From contig OX377204.1 of the NCBI GenBank assembly GCA_947396885.1, forward strand, positions 89,600,728-89,664,727: a stretch of DNA of 64,000 bases. The letters are read 5' to 3'. The notes under the pieces are model-generated. The model had not been told where the DNA came from. It ran no database searches and saw only the letters and a program-made list of their open reading frames with translations. Below, one piece after another: positions 1-12,100 of the stretch (the first letter of the stretch is position 1; the number at the start of each line of letters is the position of its first letter). The translations under genes were made by a program, and so were the position numbers. The DNA comes from Heligmosomoides polygyrus polygyrus (taxonomy: Eukaryota; Nematoda; Chromadorea; Rhabditida; Heligmosomidae).

Positions 1-300
1 AAGCCGCATTTAATTAAGATGATTTGGATAGTGGTGACTTTCACGAGACCGAATCTTCGGATGACTAAAACAGCTGATTTTGATCAGAGATTTGATATCT
101 TATCCGGATCGATACGCGGTATGACAATCTAAGTGAAATGAGGTATTTGAATCTTTCGCAAATCCGCGCTGGTTAAAATTACCTTTATCTGAATCATCCC
201 TATTCTCGGACTTTTCAAAAATGCCATTACCCGCATAATGCCTCTATCCGGGGTTTCAAAAAGTTGATGGATCTGAAGTATCCGACGCGGTATCATATCC
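1..300. repeat. Dispersed AT-rich repeat, three related copies (1-300, 2460-2775, 14925-15200)
   Basis: Shared short phrases, for example ACTGATTTTGATCAGA, ATCAGAATAAGTTA, TCCGGGATTTTCAAAAATGC and CCAAAGTGAAATGA, recur in the same order in the three places. No coding sequence, no clear ends. Confidence 0.5.
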
Positions 301-435
301 GTAGCTCACAGAACGAGGTCTCCGTAAGGTCACTGCCCAAGAACCTAAGATTTTTGCTCGAAACATTTAGGATTTCAGTCAGAATCCCGGAAATTAATAC
401 AAGGGGTGAGCGTATAGCTGCTGTCAGATCGCATC

Positions 436-582
436 CGTTTTCTTCACCTCTGTAGATTTGCATCCCAATGACTTCATGACAAGAAGTCTAGGCAGGCCAT
501 CAGATGTTCACTGCATCGCTGTCAAGAAAGACTTCTTGACATGAAGTCATTGGGACGAAAATCTAAGAGATCAAGAAAACGG
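436..582. repeat. Short palindromic repeat (hairpin MITE)
   Basis: Arms TCCCAATGACTTCATGACAA and its complement (TTGACATGAAGTCATTGGGA, offset by one) extend outward with lower identity through CCTCTGTAGATTTGCATC. About 147 bp in the intron before the first anillin exon. Confidence 0.6.
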
Positions 583-949
583 AAGAGATCAGTGGCTGTA
601 GTTGTACACCATCAGGCTGTTCGCTGCATGTCTGTCGAAGTGGTGGTATGTAGTCAAATTCATTTTCCAATTATTAGGAATGAGCAGTCCACTAGTATTT
701 AGTGGGACTTTGATGGTATAATGGATTACCTGTTCTTAAAATGTATCTCTGTCATCCAAAAATATGTATCTGATTGTGTGGTTCACTTTTGACTCCCCCA
801 AGGTCTTACGTGGGCAAAAAGGCGGGAACGTTGGTCGAATAAGCCGTGCTGCTTCGAAATTGTTTTTTAAATCGCATTTTTGTTTTATTTGTCGAAATTG
901 TTCTCTAAATTTTGCTTAGATGACACTGAAATTAGCATAACGATTACAG

Positions 950-3112
950 CTCGACGAGAACTACAACGAGCTGAGAGGCGGCGACTGGACAGACGCCAAC
1001 GAAAGGCTTCGCGCAGGCGGGACAGCCTGTACTGTGTCGGATAGTGTGCAGCAGCAGATCGAGAAGCTGCAGTACAGCCATCTTTCCGATCAAGTGTTCG
1101 AAGAACGTGAAGTGATCGTCGAGCGTAATGAGTACACTGGCGGACCTCAGCAGTCTCGAATCGTAACGGTTCAGCAGATGCAGAAAACACGCCACAGTGG
1201 AGGAAATCTTGACGAGCTGCCGGTGATCGGATCCGATGCGCAAAGAAATGTGCGGAAGAGTCAGGATAGTAATGAGAATAAGTCATTCCACATGCAAGAC
1301 GAGAGGGACAGCCAGCCGAATGTCATTTCGCGGAAGACGGTTGAGGAGCTGAGACAGTCGGTGGGGTTTCGTTAAGAGATTGATGTTGTCTCATACTCTG
1401 TTCCTTATTGTTGATTTACGCTTTTAGCACTGCAATTCAACCTTCATTAAGGTGGTACAGGGACCACCCACATGCTGGGCATATTACGTTCCTGCGTCCA
1501 GTGTGCTCTATCTGCTCATTATGGTGCATTCTAATAGCGAAAGATTAGTTAGACATAAGGAACGATGTAAATAAGAGCGTGAAAAGCGGCGTGGGATGTC
1601 TTTTATTGTTGTCTGATTTTCGAGATTATTCTATCTATCGGCTGTGTTTCATATCGATGACCTAGCGCTACCCCTCACCTTGGGCAGTATACACTGGCGT
1701 TTTATACGTCTTGTTTGTACTTTTCCAACGAGGTTTCTAGGTGGAACCTTTATTTATGGCCTGACGTTTCGACATTGTCGTCATTTTCGAATGTCCAGAA
1801 TTGCACCGCTGGCGAGTAGCGATGGTGCTACCACCCAGAGTTAGTTGACCAGTAGCGAATGGCGGTAGCGCAATCGCTTCTCGCCAGAGGGCTTGTTCAT
1901 ACTTCGCGAGAGCAGCGACAAGAGCGCAGCGCGCGGAAGTATGAACAGGCGACAGCAGCGACAAGCGCGGCTGGAGCAAAAACGCCGGCGCTCGAGTATG
2001 AACACTTTTCGGCCGCGCGCGCTCTGTTTGGATCGATTCGCATATTTTGCACGGGCGAAGGGAGCGACGAGAGCGCAACGCGCGTGACGTGCGTGGCGTG
2101 CGCAACGACAAGAGCGACTGGAGCGACAGCGCCGGCGCTCCAGTATGAACACTTTTCGGCTGCGCGCGCTCGCTTTTAATCGATATACATGTTTTGCACG
2201 GGCGACAAGTCGCTCTTGTCGCGAAGTATGAACAGGCCCAGAGGTGGAATTCTAGGCTTCCGAAGACGACAGGGTCGAAACGCTAGCCCATATCCTCCTA
2301 TATAAATAAATATTCCACCTAAAAACCTCGTTGACAAAGTACAAACAAGACGTATAAACAAGACAATGCCAAGGATTCAAGATAAGAGAACTTGGAATTA
2401 CTATACACTGGATTCGACGACGGCGTCTCGAATAGTTAGATCCACCTCTTTTCTAATCAGGGATGAGCGAATCAATTAATAACGAATGATGCCATTTTTG
2501 AAAACCCATGATCTAAGTTAATTCAGATAAAGATGGTTTTTCCTTGGACAGATTTTCAGAGATTCAAATAACTGATTTCTCTTCTGATCAGAATAAGTTA
2601 TTCGGATTCGGATAGGAGATCAGATCCTTGACCAAAATAAGTTACCTGACTCATAAAAAACTGCGGTCTGGTGAAATTCACCCTTGTCTGAGTCATTCTA
2701 ATATCCGGGATTTTCAAAAATGCATTCATGTAATCAATTTATCTGGGATTTGAAAGAAAGCGACGGATTCAAATATTATGCAGTTATGACGAAGCAGAAA
2801 AACTCAATAATCCCAGTCGGTGTCGGAATCAATGTGTATTGGGAAGATGAACGCACGGCAAGTTAAAGTAGGCATGCAAGCTGGTCCCAGTAGAAGTTGT
2901 TGCCAGTTGCTTAATAGCACATTGTTGGGTTGCAGGTTATGGCTGAATCTCGCCCACCAATGACTCCAAAAGGCAGTAGTAGTAGCTATGTGCCAACGCT
3001 GACGGATATTAAAGATCTGTCGATGACTGAGCCAATGGTGAGAGCTTCTGGCGCCACAAAGGAGACAATACAGTATCCAACCACTCCTACGACAAAGCGA
3101 ATCTCGATGAAT
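950..3112 (+). CDS. ANLN: Anillin exons 1-2 seen here (N-terminal region)
   Basis: Exon 950-1360 follows a GATTACAG acceptor and stays open for 137 codons, starting [11 protein letters not shown] and ending VEELRQS before a GTGGGG donor. Exon 2936-3112 follows TTGCAG, reads 59 codons ([17 protein letters not shown]...) and ends at a clean GTAAGT. The protein is polar and low in hydrophobic residues, as expected of the disordered actin- and myosin-binding half of anillin. No domain is recognised. Assignment to the anillin gene rests on strand, phase continuity and position rather than on a family motif, so a separate upstream gene is possible. Confidence 0.6.
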
Positions 3113-6100
3113 GTAAGTAGCCTTAGGCGACGTCGACATCTTCAGTTAGGGGCGACGCGGAGAATTGCGTTGTCGAAGCGACCAATATTGATTAGATGCT
3201 GCAGTTGATCGACATTGGTGGCATCTATAACGCCGCAGCGCTCTGAATTATGAAGTTTGACCTACGTTGATTATAGCCGGGAAAGTTGGTCCAATGTATA
3301 TTTGTTTAGATGAAGTCACCGTCGACGTTGTGGAGTCCTTCGCGAGGATTCGGGCGGTGCAATGAGAGAGCAGGTTCGGATCTTGTGTACCTATTTCGTA
3401 AGTACCACAAGGCAACGTAGCTCAATAGATGAATCCAGTTTTCAGAATTATACCATTGTGATCAATACGTGAACAAATTGTTTTGGGTTCGATTTTTAAC
3501 CAAACTAGCGCTCGTTTGCTATTCTCATTAGTAGATTAGCTGATGCCAGTCTTGAGCGGAAAACGCAACACGCTGATTTGTTCATTGGAATATTTCCTCA
3601 AGTCATTGCATTGCCAATTTCGCAACGTTCTTCTTTATGCCTCCCAGAGATAGACTTCACACAAGGTCTCAAAGCAGTTGAGGTGTTGCCGTCCTTCCAT
3701 TAAAAGAACGACAACATTGATGCGCCATGCATTTCGCATCTTTGGGATATCAGGAATTTGGATGCGTGTTTGGACAGTACAATATGTTGCGGTCTCCACT
3801 CGTAGACATATGGATGTGTCCTTTCCATTTTCATTTCGTTAAAATTCATCAACCCTGATGAGAATGGGTGGCTGGCTAGCGCATCGGCAGAACCGAACCT
3901 CTCACGATCTTGGAACCGTAGGGGGCGGGGGAGGGGGGTGCTGTAGTCTTTTGCGCATTTTAGGCTTCTAGTTCAAACTGTTACCCAAATAAGCTACAGT
4001 GAACTCGGTAGGTTGCTTACTCTTTGCTTCTTTCCGTAACTTGTTTATTTATTTATTTTGTACGTGAACAATCACTCAGGTTAAAACGAAAACAAACAAA
4101 CAAACAAAAAGATCATGTTAATGAACAGGAAAACACAGATTGCGATAACTACTACAAACACCATCAACTCGGCAAGCCATTAAGAAGCTTCTTGGAGATA
4201 CTGGTCATTAGGCCTTTTGTATTGCCTCAATGAATTTGGCACAACGATTTTCTTAGAGAACTTTAGGAACTCAGAGCCAGCTAGCTAGCTTATCGAATTG
4301 TTCATGTTGTTCATGTAAGAATGGCTTTCCAGGTGGATCCCCATACAAGTGGATTGTGCCAGAGATCGACTCCTGTAAGGACAAGAAAGAGGCCGATGTG
4401 CGCTCGAATCAGAGTCGAACGAGTAGTCATGGAAGCACAGTTCGGTATGCGATTGTTCACCCTTGATGCACTCTCGTAGTGCGAGAAAATTTTTCGGTTG
4501 CAAGAAGTACTCTGCTTGCTGATTGCAGAGGTTCATAAATTTGCTTCGAAATCAAAAATGAGAAAAATTGTTCTGATTAACACTAGAAGGATGTAGTTAC
4601 TTATCGGAGGTTCGAGTTTATGAGAAAACTCTTAAGGGTGAACATGGTCATCGTCTGTTTTCCGAACAAATGGTTCGTTTGCTTAGAGAATGGACATCCA
4701 CAGCTACTATCGAATGTATGCTAGGGCTCTTCATTCTTTAGGCCGTATGTACGTAGGAGGCGAAATGTAGAACAGTGCTAGTCGACTGTCGTAAAACCTG
4801 GGGCATTTTTGATAGAATAGCTTCAAATCTTCAGTGCCACGCATATTTGTTAAATTCAACTTTATTACGCCTGACGTTGCGACGGTATCGTCGTTATCAA
4901 AGGCCTGAAAGAAGTTCAGTGGTCTGCAAAATGTACACTCATACCGTCAACTGCCCTAATTTTCCCAACCCTGCAGTACCAATGCGGTTCCAAGAGTGTC
5001 ACGAAGAGATTACTGAGGAGTTGCGGTGAGTTGCGTTCATATTGGAGTAATTTCCTCGTGACACTCTTGGGACCCCATTGCTACTGCAGGGTCTAGAAAA
5101 TTAGGGCAGTTGATGGTATGAGTGTACATTCCGCTGACCACCGAACTTCTTTCAGGCCTTTGATAACGACGATGCCGTCGAAACGTCAGGCGTAATAAAG
5201 TTGAATTTAACAAATATGTGTGGCACAGAAGATTTAAAGCTAGTGCTAGCTCAACTTTTCAATGATTCACTTCACTTTCACGCAAACTTGTTCATTTTCC
5301 CAGACCAATGTGGTCTTCTTAGGCTTTTTCTGGTGAAAATTTGCAAAGCACCCTCATTTTTGCTCCATTGAAAGAATTACCTCAAAGTTTCTAGTCACTG
5401 AACTGAAGATCTAATTTCCATTTTAGCCGACACATACCACGTGGGCGGATTCGAGATTTGGCACGACTGTTCGATGGCATGTCAAAGCAAGCCAGTCGCC
5501 AGGTCGATGCGCTCAGAGGAAAATCTCTGCCGCCGCCAAAGCATCGTTCGATGTTCGTTCGTACGCACTCGCTACCGAGGGAACGTGATCCTTCACCAGA
5601 ATCGCCGCCTCGAAACGTTGCTCCATATGCGGTTACGGAGCCGAAACGGCCGGAAGAATACCCACTTGCGAAAGGTTTGAATCCTTTGCTTAATCGAATG
5701 AACGTGAAGAATAGCAATCCTCACTGATCAATCCATTTGGTGTGCGCCTCGCAATTCTCCTTCCATGTTAGATGTGTCAGAAGATCACATTGAGGAAATA
5801 TTTGGTCTACACAATGGTTTGTAGTAGGCAGTAGTAGGCTGGATTATTTGCTGCATGGAACCGATGGACTTCAACTCCATCAGTTCGCGAACATGGAGAA
5901 GTTTCGTATTCTATTTGCAGCTGGAAGGGGGGGGGGGGGTAAAGGTTGGAAGCTTTGGGACTTTTCTTCGCTCGGTAAGGGGGTGGGGCATGCGAACCCG
6001 ATCTTCTCGTACTTCATCAATATTTGTAAGTTGGGATTAGTATTGGTTCGTTTCGGCTGTAAACACCAGAAACCAGGAGGGTTATAAACCGTGAGCTAAG

Positions 6101-9100
6101 GTGATCGGAAAGGCTTGACAGGGTTTACTTCAAAAGTTCAGAACTTCCGACTTTCGAGTGATATCCATGATCTACCATATGGTCGTCGTTGAACATTATC
6201 GAAGGTTCTCTACTAGTGCATATAGGTGTGCATGTTTTTCTTTGGGTTTTAGTGCACTGTCGATTTCACAAGAGCATCATCGAGCAGCCTCTTCTATATG
6301 TGGCGTTGTGGCACTGAAGCTAGCAGAAGCCGCAGCATCAACAGTTCATTGGGAGTGGACACTACTACCATTGACACCGTCAATCGCTGGCTCGTTCGAT
6401 TCGCAAAAGGAAGTACGTGCTTCAAAGAAACACCTCGGTCGGGGCGCCCCAAGCAATGGAAGGCCTCGCCGTGCTGGTCGCTGTCAGTTAGGATCCGGAG
6501 GCTGCCACCCGGAGTCTTGCGAGAAGACTCGAGTGTACTCAATCGACAGTCATCAGCCGCCTCCAAGATCTCGGCTACCGAAAATTGCTTCCTCGATGGA
6601 TTCCACATGCCTTGATCTACAGCATGCGGTTCACCCGCGTATCCATCTGCCAACCTCTCCTCCACTTGTCTTGCATGAAGTTTCTGAAAGACTTGGCTAC
6701 CGGAGATAAAAGTTGGGTTCCCTACAACTCCCAACGCACACCGTGCTGTTACATTGATGTCTTGTAGCGATCAAAACTCTAACGCCAGGCGGGACTCGAA
6801 CCCGTGCCTCCTGCTGGCCGGGCGGGAATGCTCAATGCCGTTACACCACAGGCACTATGATTGAACACAGCAGCCACACCTCGTGGGGCCCATAAGCACT
6901 CGTCCGTATATCGGGATGAGCCGGCCGCTGATATCAGCGTGGAACAGGTTAAGCTGAGGGTCATGATACAGATGATTTAGTTCAGTTTCTTTGGCTCTGG
7001 TTTTCTCAAGTGGCTGGTATCGAGGTTGTAAGCTGTTACAATGATGTTGCGATCAAACTTTAGCTGTCTCAAGAAGAAGAGCCGCCTAAGCAAGCAAAAT
7101 CGAATTTTTGCATCAAGAAGGGTCTTCCATGCTGCTTCTGAGACTAGCAGGGAATGTTTCACTACAAGCAGACGGTCATCACTATCATTTACGCCACTCA
7201 GCTCCAGAAACTCGCGGAAGCTGTTCGACAAAAGAAGACGACCTTCAACGCACCTTCTTCATGATAACGCCAGACCTCAAGTAGCTAAAGCGACTCACCA
7301 AAAAATCGAGGAGCTGATTTGCATTGTATGCTGAGTAAGGAAATAAAGACGAAAAAATGAAAATCCTGCCGAGACTGTCCGATTAGCATAGACTGTTCGT
7401 AAACAGGAGTTGATCTGAGACTGCCTCGTCTTTGTGCAAGTTCCGAGTGGATAAGCAAACAAGCTCTTCGTCCATGCACTTGGTGCCCCATTGAGGACAC
7501 GCACTCCAATGCATCGCCCGCTTTTAAGTCTGTACGCCAGTAACTTAATGAAGTAGGGAGCAGTACTGACGTAGGGAATAGCGTGGTGGGAGTCAACGGG
7601 TTTGACTCCTGAACTCAGCCCACCTGTAAAGGATAAGGATGCGCCGCGGAGACAACTTGAATGCGTATTTTTTAGTCTGTACAGTGACTTGCACTGGCCA
7701 GCCGGTGAACAAGTCAGCGCTTCGCCGTTCCCAGACAGTTTTGGTACCAATTCACCGACCCCAGAGGGATGGAAGTCTTGGTTGGCCTGGCGGGAAATCC
7801 GAACTAATACATGGAGTCCTGTGCATGCGACAGCTGGTGCCTCCCCTAACTATTCATGCACCCGATCTAGATACTTATATGTGGTCCCTATATGTTTTCG
7901 ACGTGCCTTCAAGAAAACATAGAAGAATAATGTAATAGAAGAATAATGTTGGATCACCGTAACTAAATCCACCGTGGCGAGCCTTCCTACTTCCTCATCG
8001 CTTAAAACAGCTCTTTAATATTTCCAACAAGTTTCAGAATCTGTGGCGGTAAGAGAGATCCCAATATCGTACAAGTCAACTGAAGAAGGAGTCACCAACA
8101 GTCATATCACTACCACCGCTAATCAACCGCTGTTCGTGTCGTCCCAGAGAAACAGCTGCAGCGAGCCCGAAGTACCGCATTATGAGGTCGACTGGCGCAA
8201 GCCGCAGCAACAGCAAGGCAATGAGTAAGTTACGAGAACGAGGCCTGACTCGCATAGAGTGAAGGGATTCTGTTCAGGATGCAAAGCCGTGATCATGACG
8301 AGGCGTCGACTGATAGTCGCGTTGATCTGAGAAGAACCTCTACGCCGTTGGGCAGTCGGATAGCCGGTTCGTATTGTTAAATTTGTACTAAGTGTATTTG
8401 TGCACTAAGTCCGGTTTTGAAGGTGATCTCGCTCATGCGTTTGGTCGCATACCGCCAATACATCCGCCAGAATCGCCGAGTGTTTTTGAGACGAGACATT
8501 TGGAGAGGTATGTCTTGCACCTTAAGTAGTCTTTTAAGTAGAGTAAGCGAGTGTGCGATTGTAGTGGAGTCAGCAGAAATTTCAACGCGGCTGAAACGGC
8601 TATCGTTAGCGACACACGTAATGAGGTGGTTGAGAGTACTGAACGACCGGATACCGTTGAGCATCACTACGCACAGCCAGTGGTTGTGAAGACTGCGCCG
8701 GCACCTCATAGGTAAGTTTGGGAACCTGCCTGGGTGTATAAGTACGGCCAAATACTAGGAACCTTGGAACGTGTCGTTTACTGCTGCTGCTTACTTTCTG
8801 TGCTGTGTTGGTAGAACGCCTTTGGAAGAGCATTTGTCCTATACAAAGACGTGTGAGGTGAGCTGAAGGGAAAATCCGTGGCTATGCTTGATGCAGTGCC
8901 AAGAAGGTGTCACCGATATCTATCTGAGCACAGGCTAATCAATGTCGGTGTTATCAGTACCTATGGGAGTTGAAGCATTGCAATGCATTCCTATGTTGGC
9001 GCTACTGGAATCTCCAAGTTTTCTCTTCGTAAACCCTCGCTTCTTCTTATTGTGTTAGTACCAGGCTGTCCAATAATTCCTGTCCGAAAATTTTCAAAAT

Positions 9101-12100
9101 TCTATAATTTTCCTTAGAAGTGTTATAATATCAGGCAAGTGTAAAACCTTCTAGAAGGTTCTCCAGAGTTCCACGCTAGGGGTATATAGGGCGCAGTCGC
9201 CGCGTCTGGCTACCAGTACAAGCTAAAATGGACCAAGGTCGAATTCGTACGTTCGTGTACTACGAGTGGCTGCTGGGCAACGACACGGGCACCGCGGTCG
9301 CCAACATCTGCAGAGCGTGCAAGGAGGATGCGGTGTCCCAACGCACAGTCTGGCGCTGGTTCAATCATTTCGAGAGCGGCGACACGAGCCTCGAGGACAG
9401 GGAACACCCGCTGAAGATCATGCTCTGCTGCTGGTGGGACGCCAAGGGCATGCTGTACTTCGAGCTGCTCCCGCAAGGCAGGACGGTCACCGCCTCCATC
9501 TACACCGATCAGCTCGAGAAACTAGCCGCAGCCGTCCGAGAAAAGCGTCCCCGACGGGCCTCGGTCCACCTGCTGCACGACAACGTGCGCCCCCACGTGG
9601 CGAAGGAGACCCAGCAGAAGTTGGCGACGCTCGGCTGGGAAACGGTTGCCCATCCGCCGTATTTCCCGGACCTCGCCCCCTCCGACTACCACTTGTTCCG
9701 CCCGCTGAAGTACCATTTGGCCGGAAGAGAATTCACCAACTACGACAACCTCAAATCCGACATCGCGGACTTCTTCGAGTCGCAGCCCCCGGAATTCTGG
9801 GCGAAGGGCATCGGCGACCTGCCCAATCGATGGGCCGTTGATGTGGATAACTGTGGTGATTATATTGTTGATTAGACTTGTTTTTCAATAAAGTTGAAAA
9901 AATTTAAAATGGTGAAATTTTCGGACAAGAATTATTGGACAGCCTTGTATTTCTGCGCGGAACGAGGTTGTGAAGTTGATCAATTTATCGAGCGGCCTAA
10001 AGTTTCTATCTGTTCGTCGTATTCAGAGGCCTAATAGTAGTTCAAGGCTTTATTTCGTCACATTGGACAATATCGGAAATGGGGAGTGAGGAGGCGATTG
10101 GTCGGGTAGATGACAAATGTAAAGTCGTGCGAAGTTAGGCCTCTGAAGAGGACGAACAGATCGAAACTTTAGAATGTTACACCTTGCAACCTCGTTCAGC
10201 ACAGAAATACTAACGCAACTGGAATGTTCGAACTGGGGAATCAAGATTATTATCTACGCGCTATTCGGCTAACGCTTCAATAAGACCGCCTTCTTCAGAG
10301 GCTGGAAAATACAAGCAGGGTTCGAAACTCGACCAAAAACTATCTCACACGAACTCCATGTCAAATGAGCTTCAGGAGTCAGTGGGAGAGGGAGAGGGAG
10401 TGAAACAACCAAACTAATGTAATGGGAGCGGCTGAGATGTTGCTAAGTCACCCTCATATGGAAGCAGATTCGATAAATGAGACTTCCCCCCTCGGGTCAC
10501 TCACCCAAATCAACCCTACGGCTGGCACTTCCAGATGTCAACAAAGGCAAGGTGAGTAACCAGCTTCTCGGATGTTTCCATAAGGTTAGCTGTGTTGTCT
10601 CTCTCCAATTTCATCTCCTCCTCAATTAACTCCTGAAACTGTTGCGACTTGAAATAGTTTTTGGACGAGTAACCTTTCGAACCGCTCTTTGCTTTCTTCA
10701 GAGCCAATAAAAGACAAGAGCGGTTTGAAAGTCTACCCGTCCAAGAGGTATTTGAAGTCGCAACAGTTTCAAAGTTGATTGTAGAGTTGAGGAGATGAAA
10801 TGGGACAGAGACAACACAACTAACCTCATGGAAACGGCCGAGAGGCTGGTTAGTCACCCTGCCTTTGCTTACATCTGGGAGCGTGAGCTGGAGGGTTGCT
10901 TTGGGTGGGTGACCCAAAGGCGAAAGTTTCATTTACCCAATCTGCTTCCATACGAGGGTGACTTAACAGCATCTCAGCCGCTTCCATTGTGTTAGTTGGG
11001 TTGTCTCACTTTCATCTCCCTCTGCTACTAACTCTTGAAACTCCTATGATCTGAGATGGTTTTTGGACGAGTACGGTGTCGAACCCCTTTGGTCTTTTCC
11101 AGGCTCAAGAAGGCGGTTACACTGAAACGTCAGCCGAATAACGCGAAGCTTAAGCATTCTTGGCTACACGGCTCAAACATTTCAGTTACTTTTGTTCGTA
11201 ATGTCACGCCTTCTTACCTTGTTATGCTGACACGGACTTATATAGTGTTCTCATATCCTTTGCAAGTTCCTGAAGCCCTTTAGCGCATCTATATCATTTT
11301 TAACATCCAGAGTTGTTCGTTTGTTTGTTGCCCGGTCTATACTTTTCTCACGTCAACGATAGTGCGAGGCTCACTTCCTTGTACCTTCAGGAGCAGCATC
11401 TTGAGAACTCGACACTGTAGCTTCTGCTGTTTAAGTCTAACTTTTTCTTTTCACCCATCGTTCTTTCTGGCTCTTCAGTGTTTTGAAGTAATTTAGTGTT
11501 ACTATTCCTTATGGTTGGCTGGAATATTGTTGGTTTACCTTCACAGAACGGTGCTTGTTTACAGATTATCCGTGATCCATCCAAACAACGGTCAGCACGG
11601 CTATTACGTGCAACACAAGCGCAGCCAGAGCGATCAGCTGTCTTACCGTACCAGCGTATGTTTATTGAACGTTGCTATCCATTGCTATTTTTATTGCGTG
11701 ACTTTGTTTATGTGTGTGTTCATAACCAGCCAGATATCCGGCTGAATTTCAGGCGAATCCTGACGGTGAACCAATCTATGCAAAGGTACACCGCGTAAGC
11801 GCCGGCCAGTACGAACCATCTCATGGTCGGCAGGTAACGGTGTGGTTAGCGTAGAGGGTTTGCTTGAAAAGACCCTCTGTGATTAAGGTGTCTTGCGAAC
11901 CGACTGCTGTGAACACAATGAACACGAACGAGAAGCGCTTCGAGCACATCGAAGAGGAAAATGTGAACGGCGAGATCGATAGAATGTTTGAATTTGTGGA
12001 TGTAAGTGAAGGAGAAAAGACTTGTTGATCATGGCATTAGATCCATGTTGTCGGAAAAACACGAAGCATGAACACATTTTAAGTGCTTTGCCTTGTTAAC

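Noticed and set aside
885..1286. 133-codon minus-strand frame
   Set aside because: Antisense shadow of the anillin exon at 950-1360.
1859..2179. Several overlapping Arg/Ala-rich open frames on both strands
   Set aside because: They lie in the GC-rich duplicated core of a foldback repeat and have no protein-like pattern.
6780..6860. Functional tRNA gene on the minus strand
   Set aside because: It has A/B-box-like motifs but no clean cloverleaf or anticodon arm, and it is part of a repeat present twice.
9266..9841. 191-codon + frame inside the mariner
   Set aside because: Out-of-frame shadow of the transposase at 9228-9875; Arg/His/Gly-rich composition.
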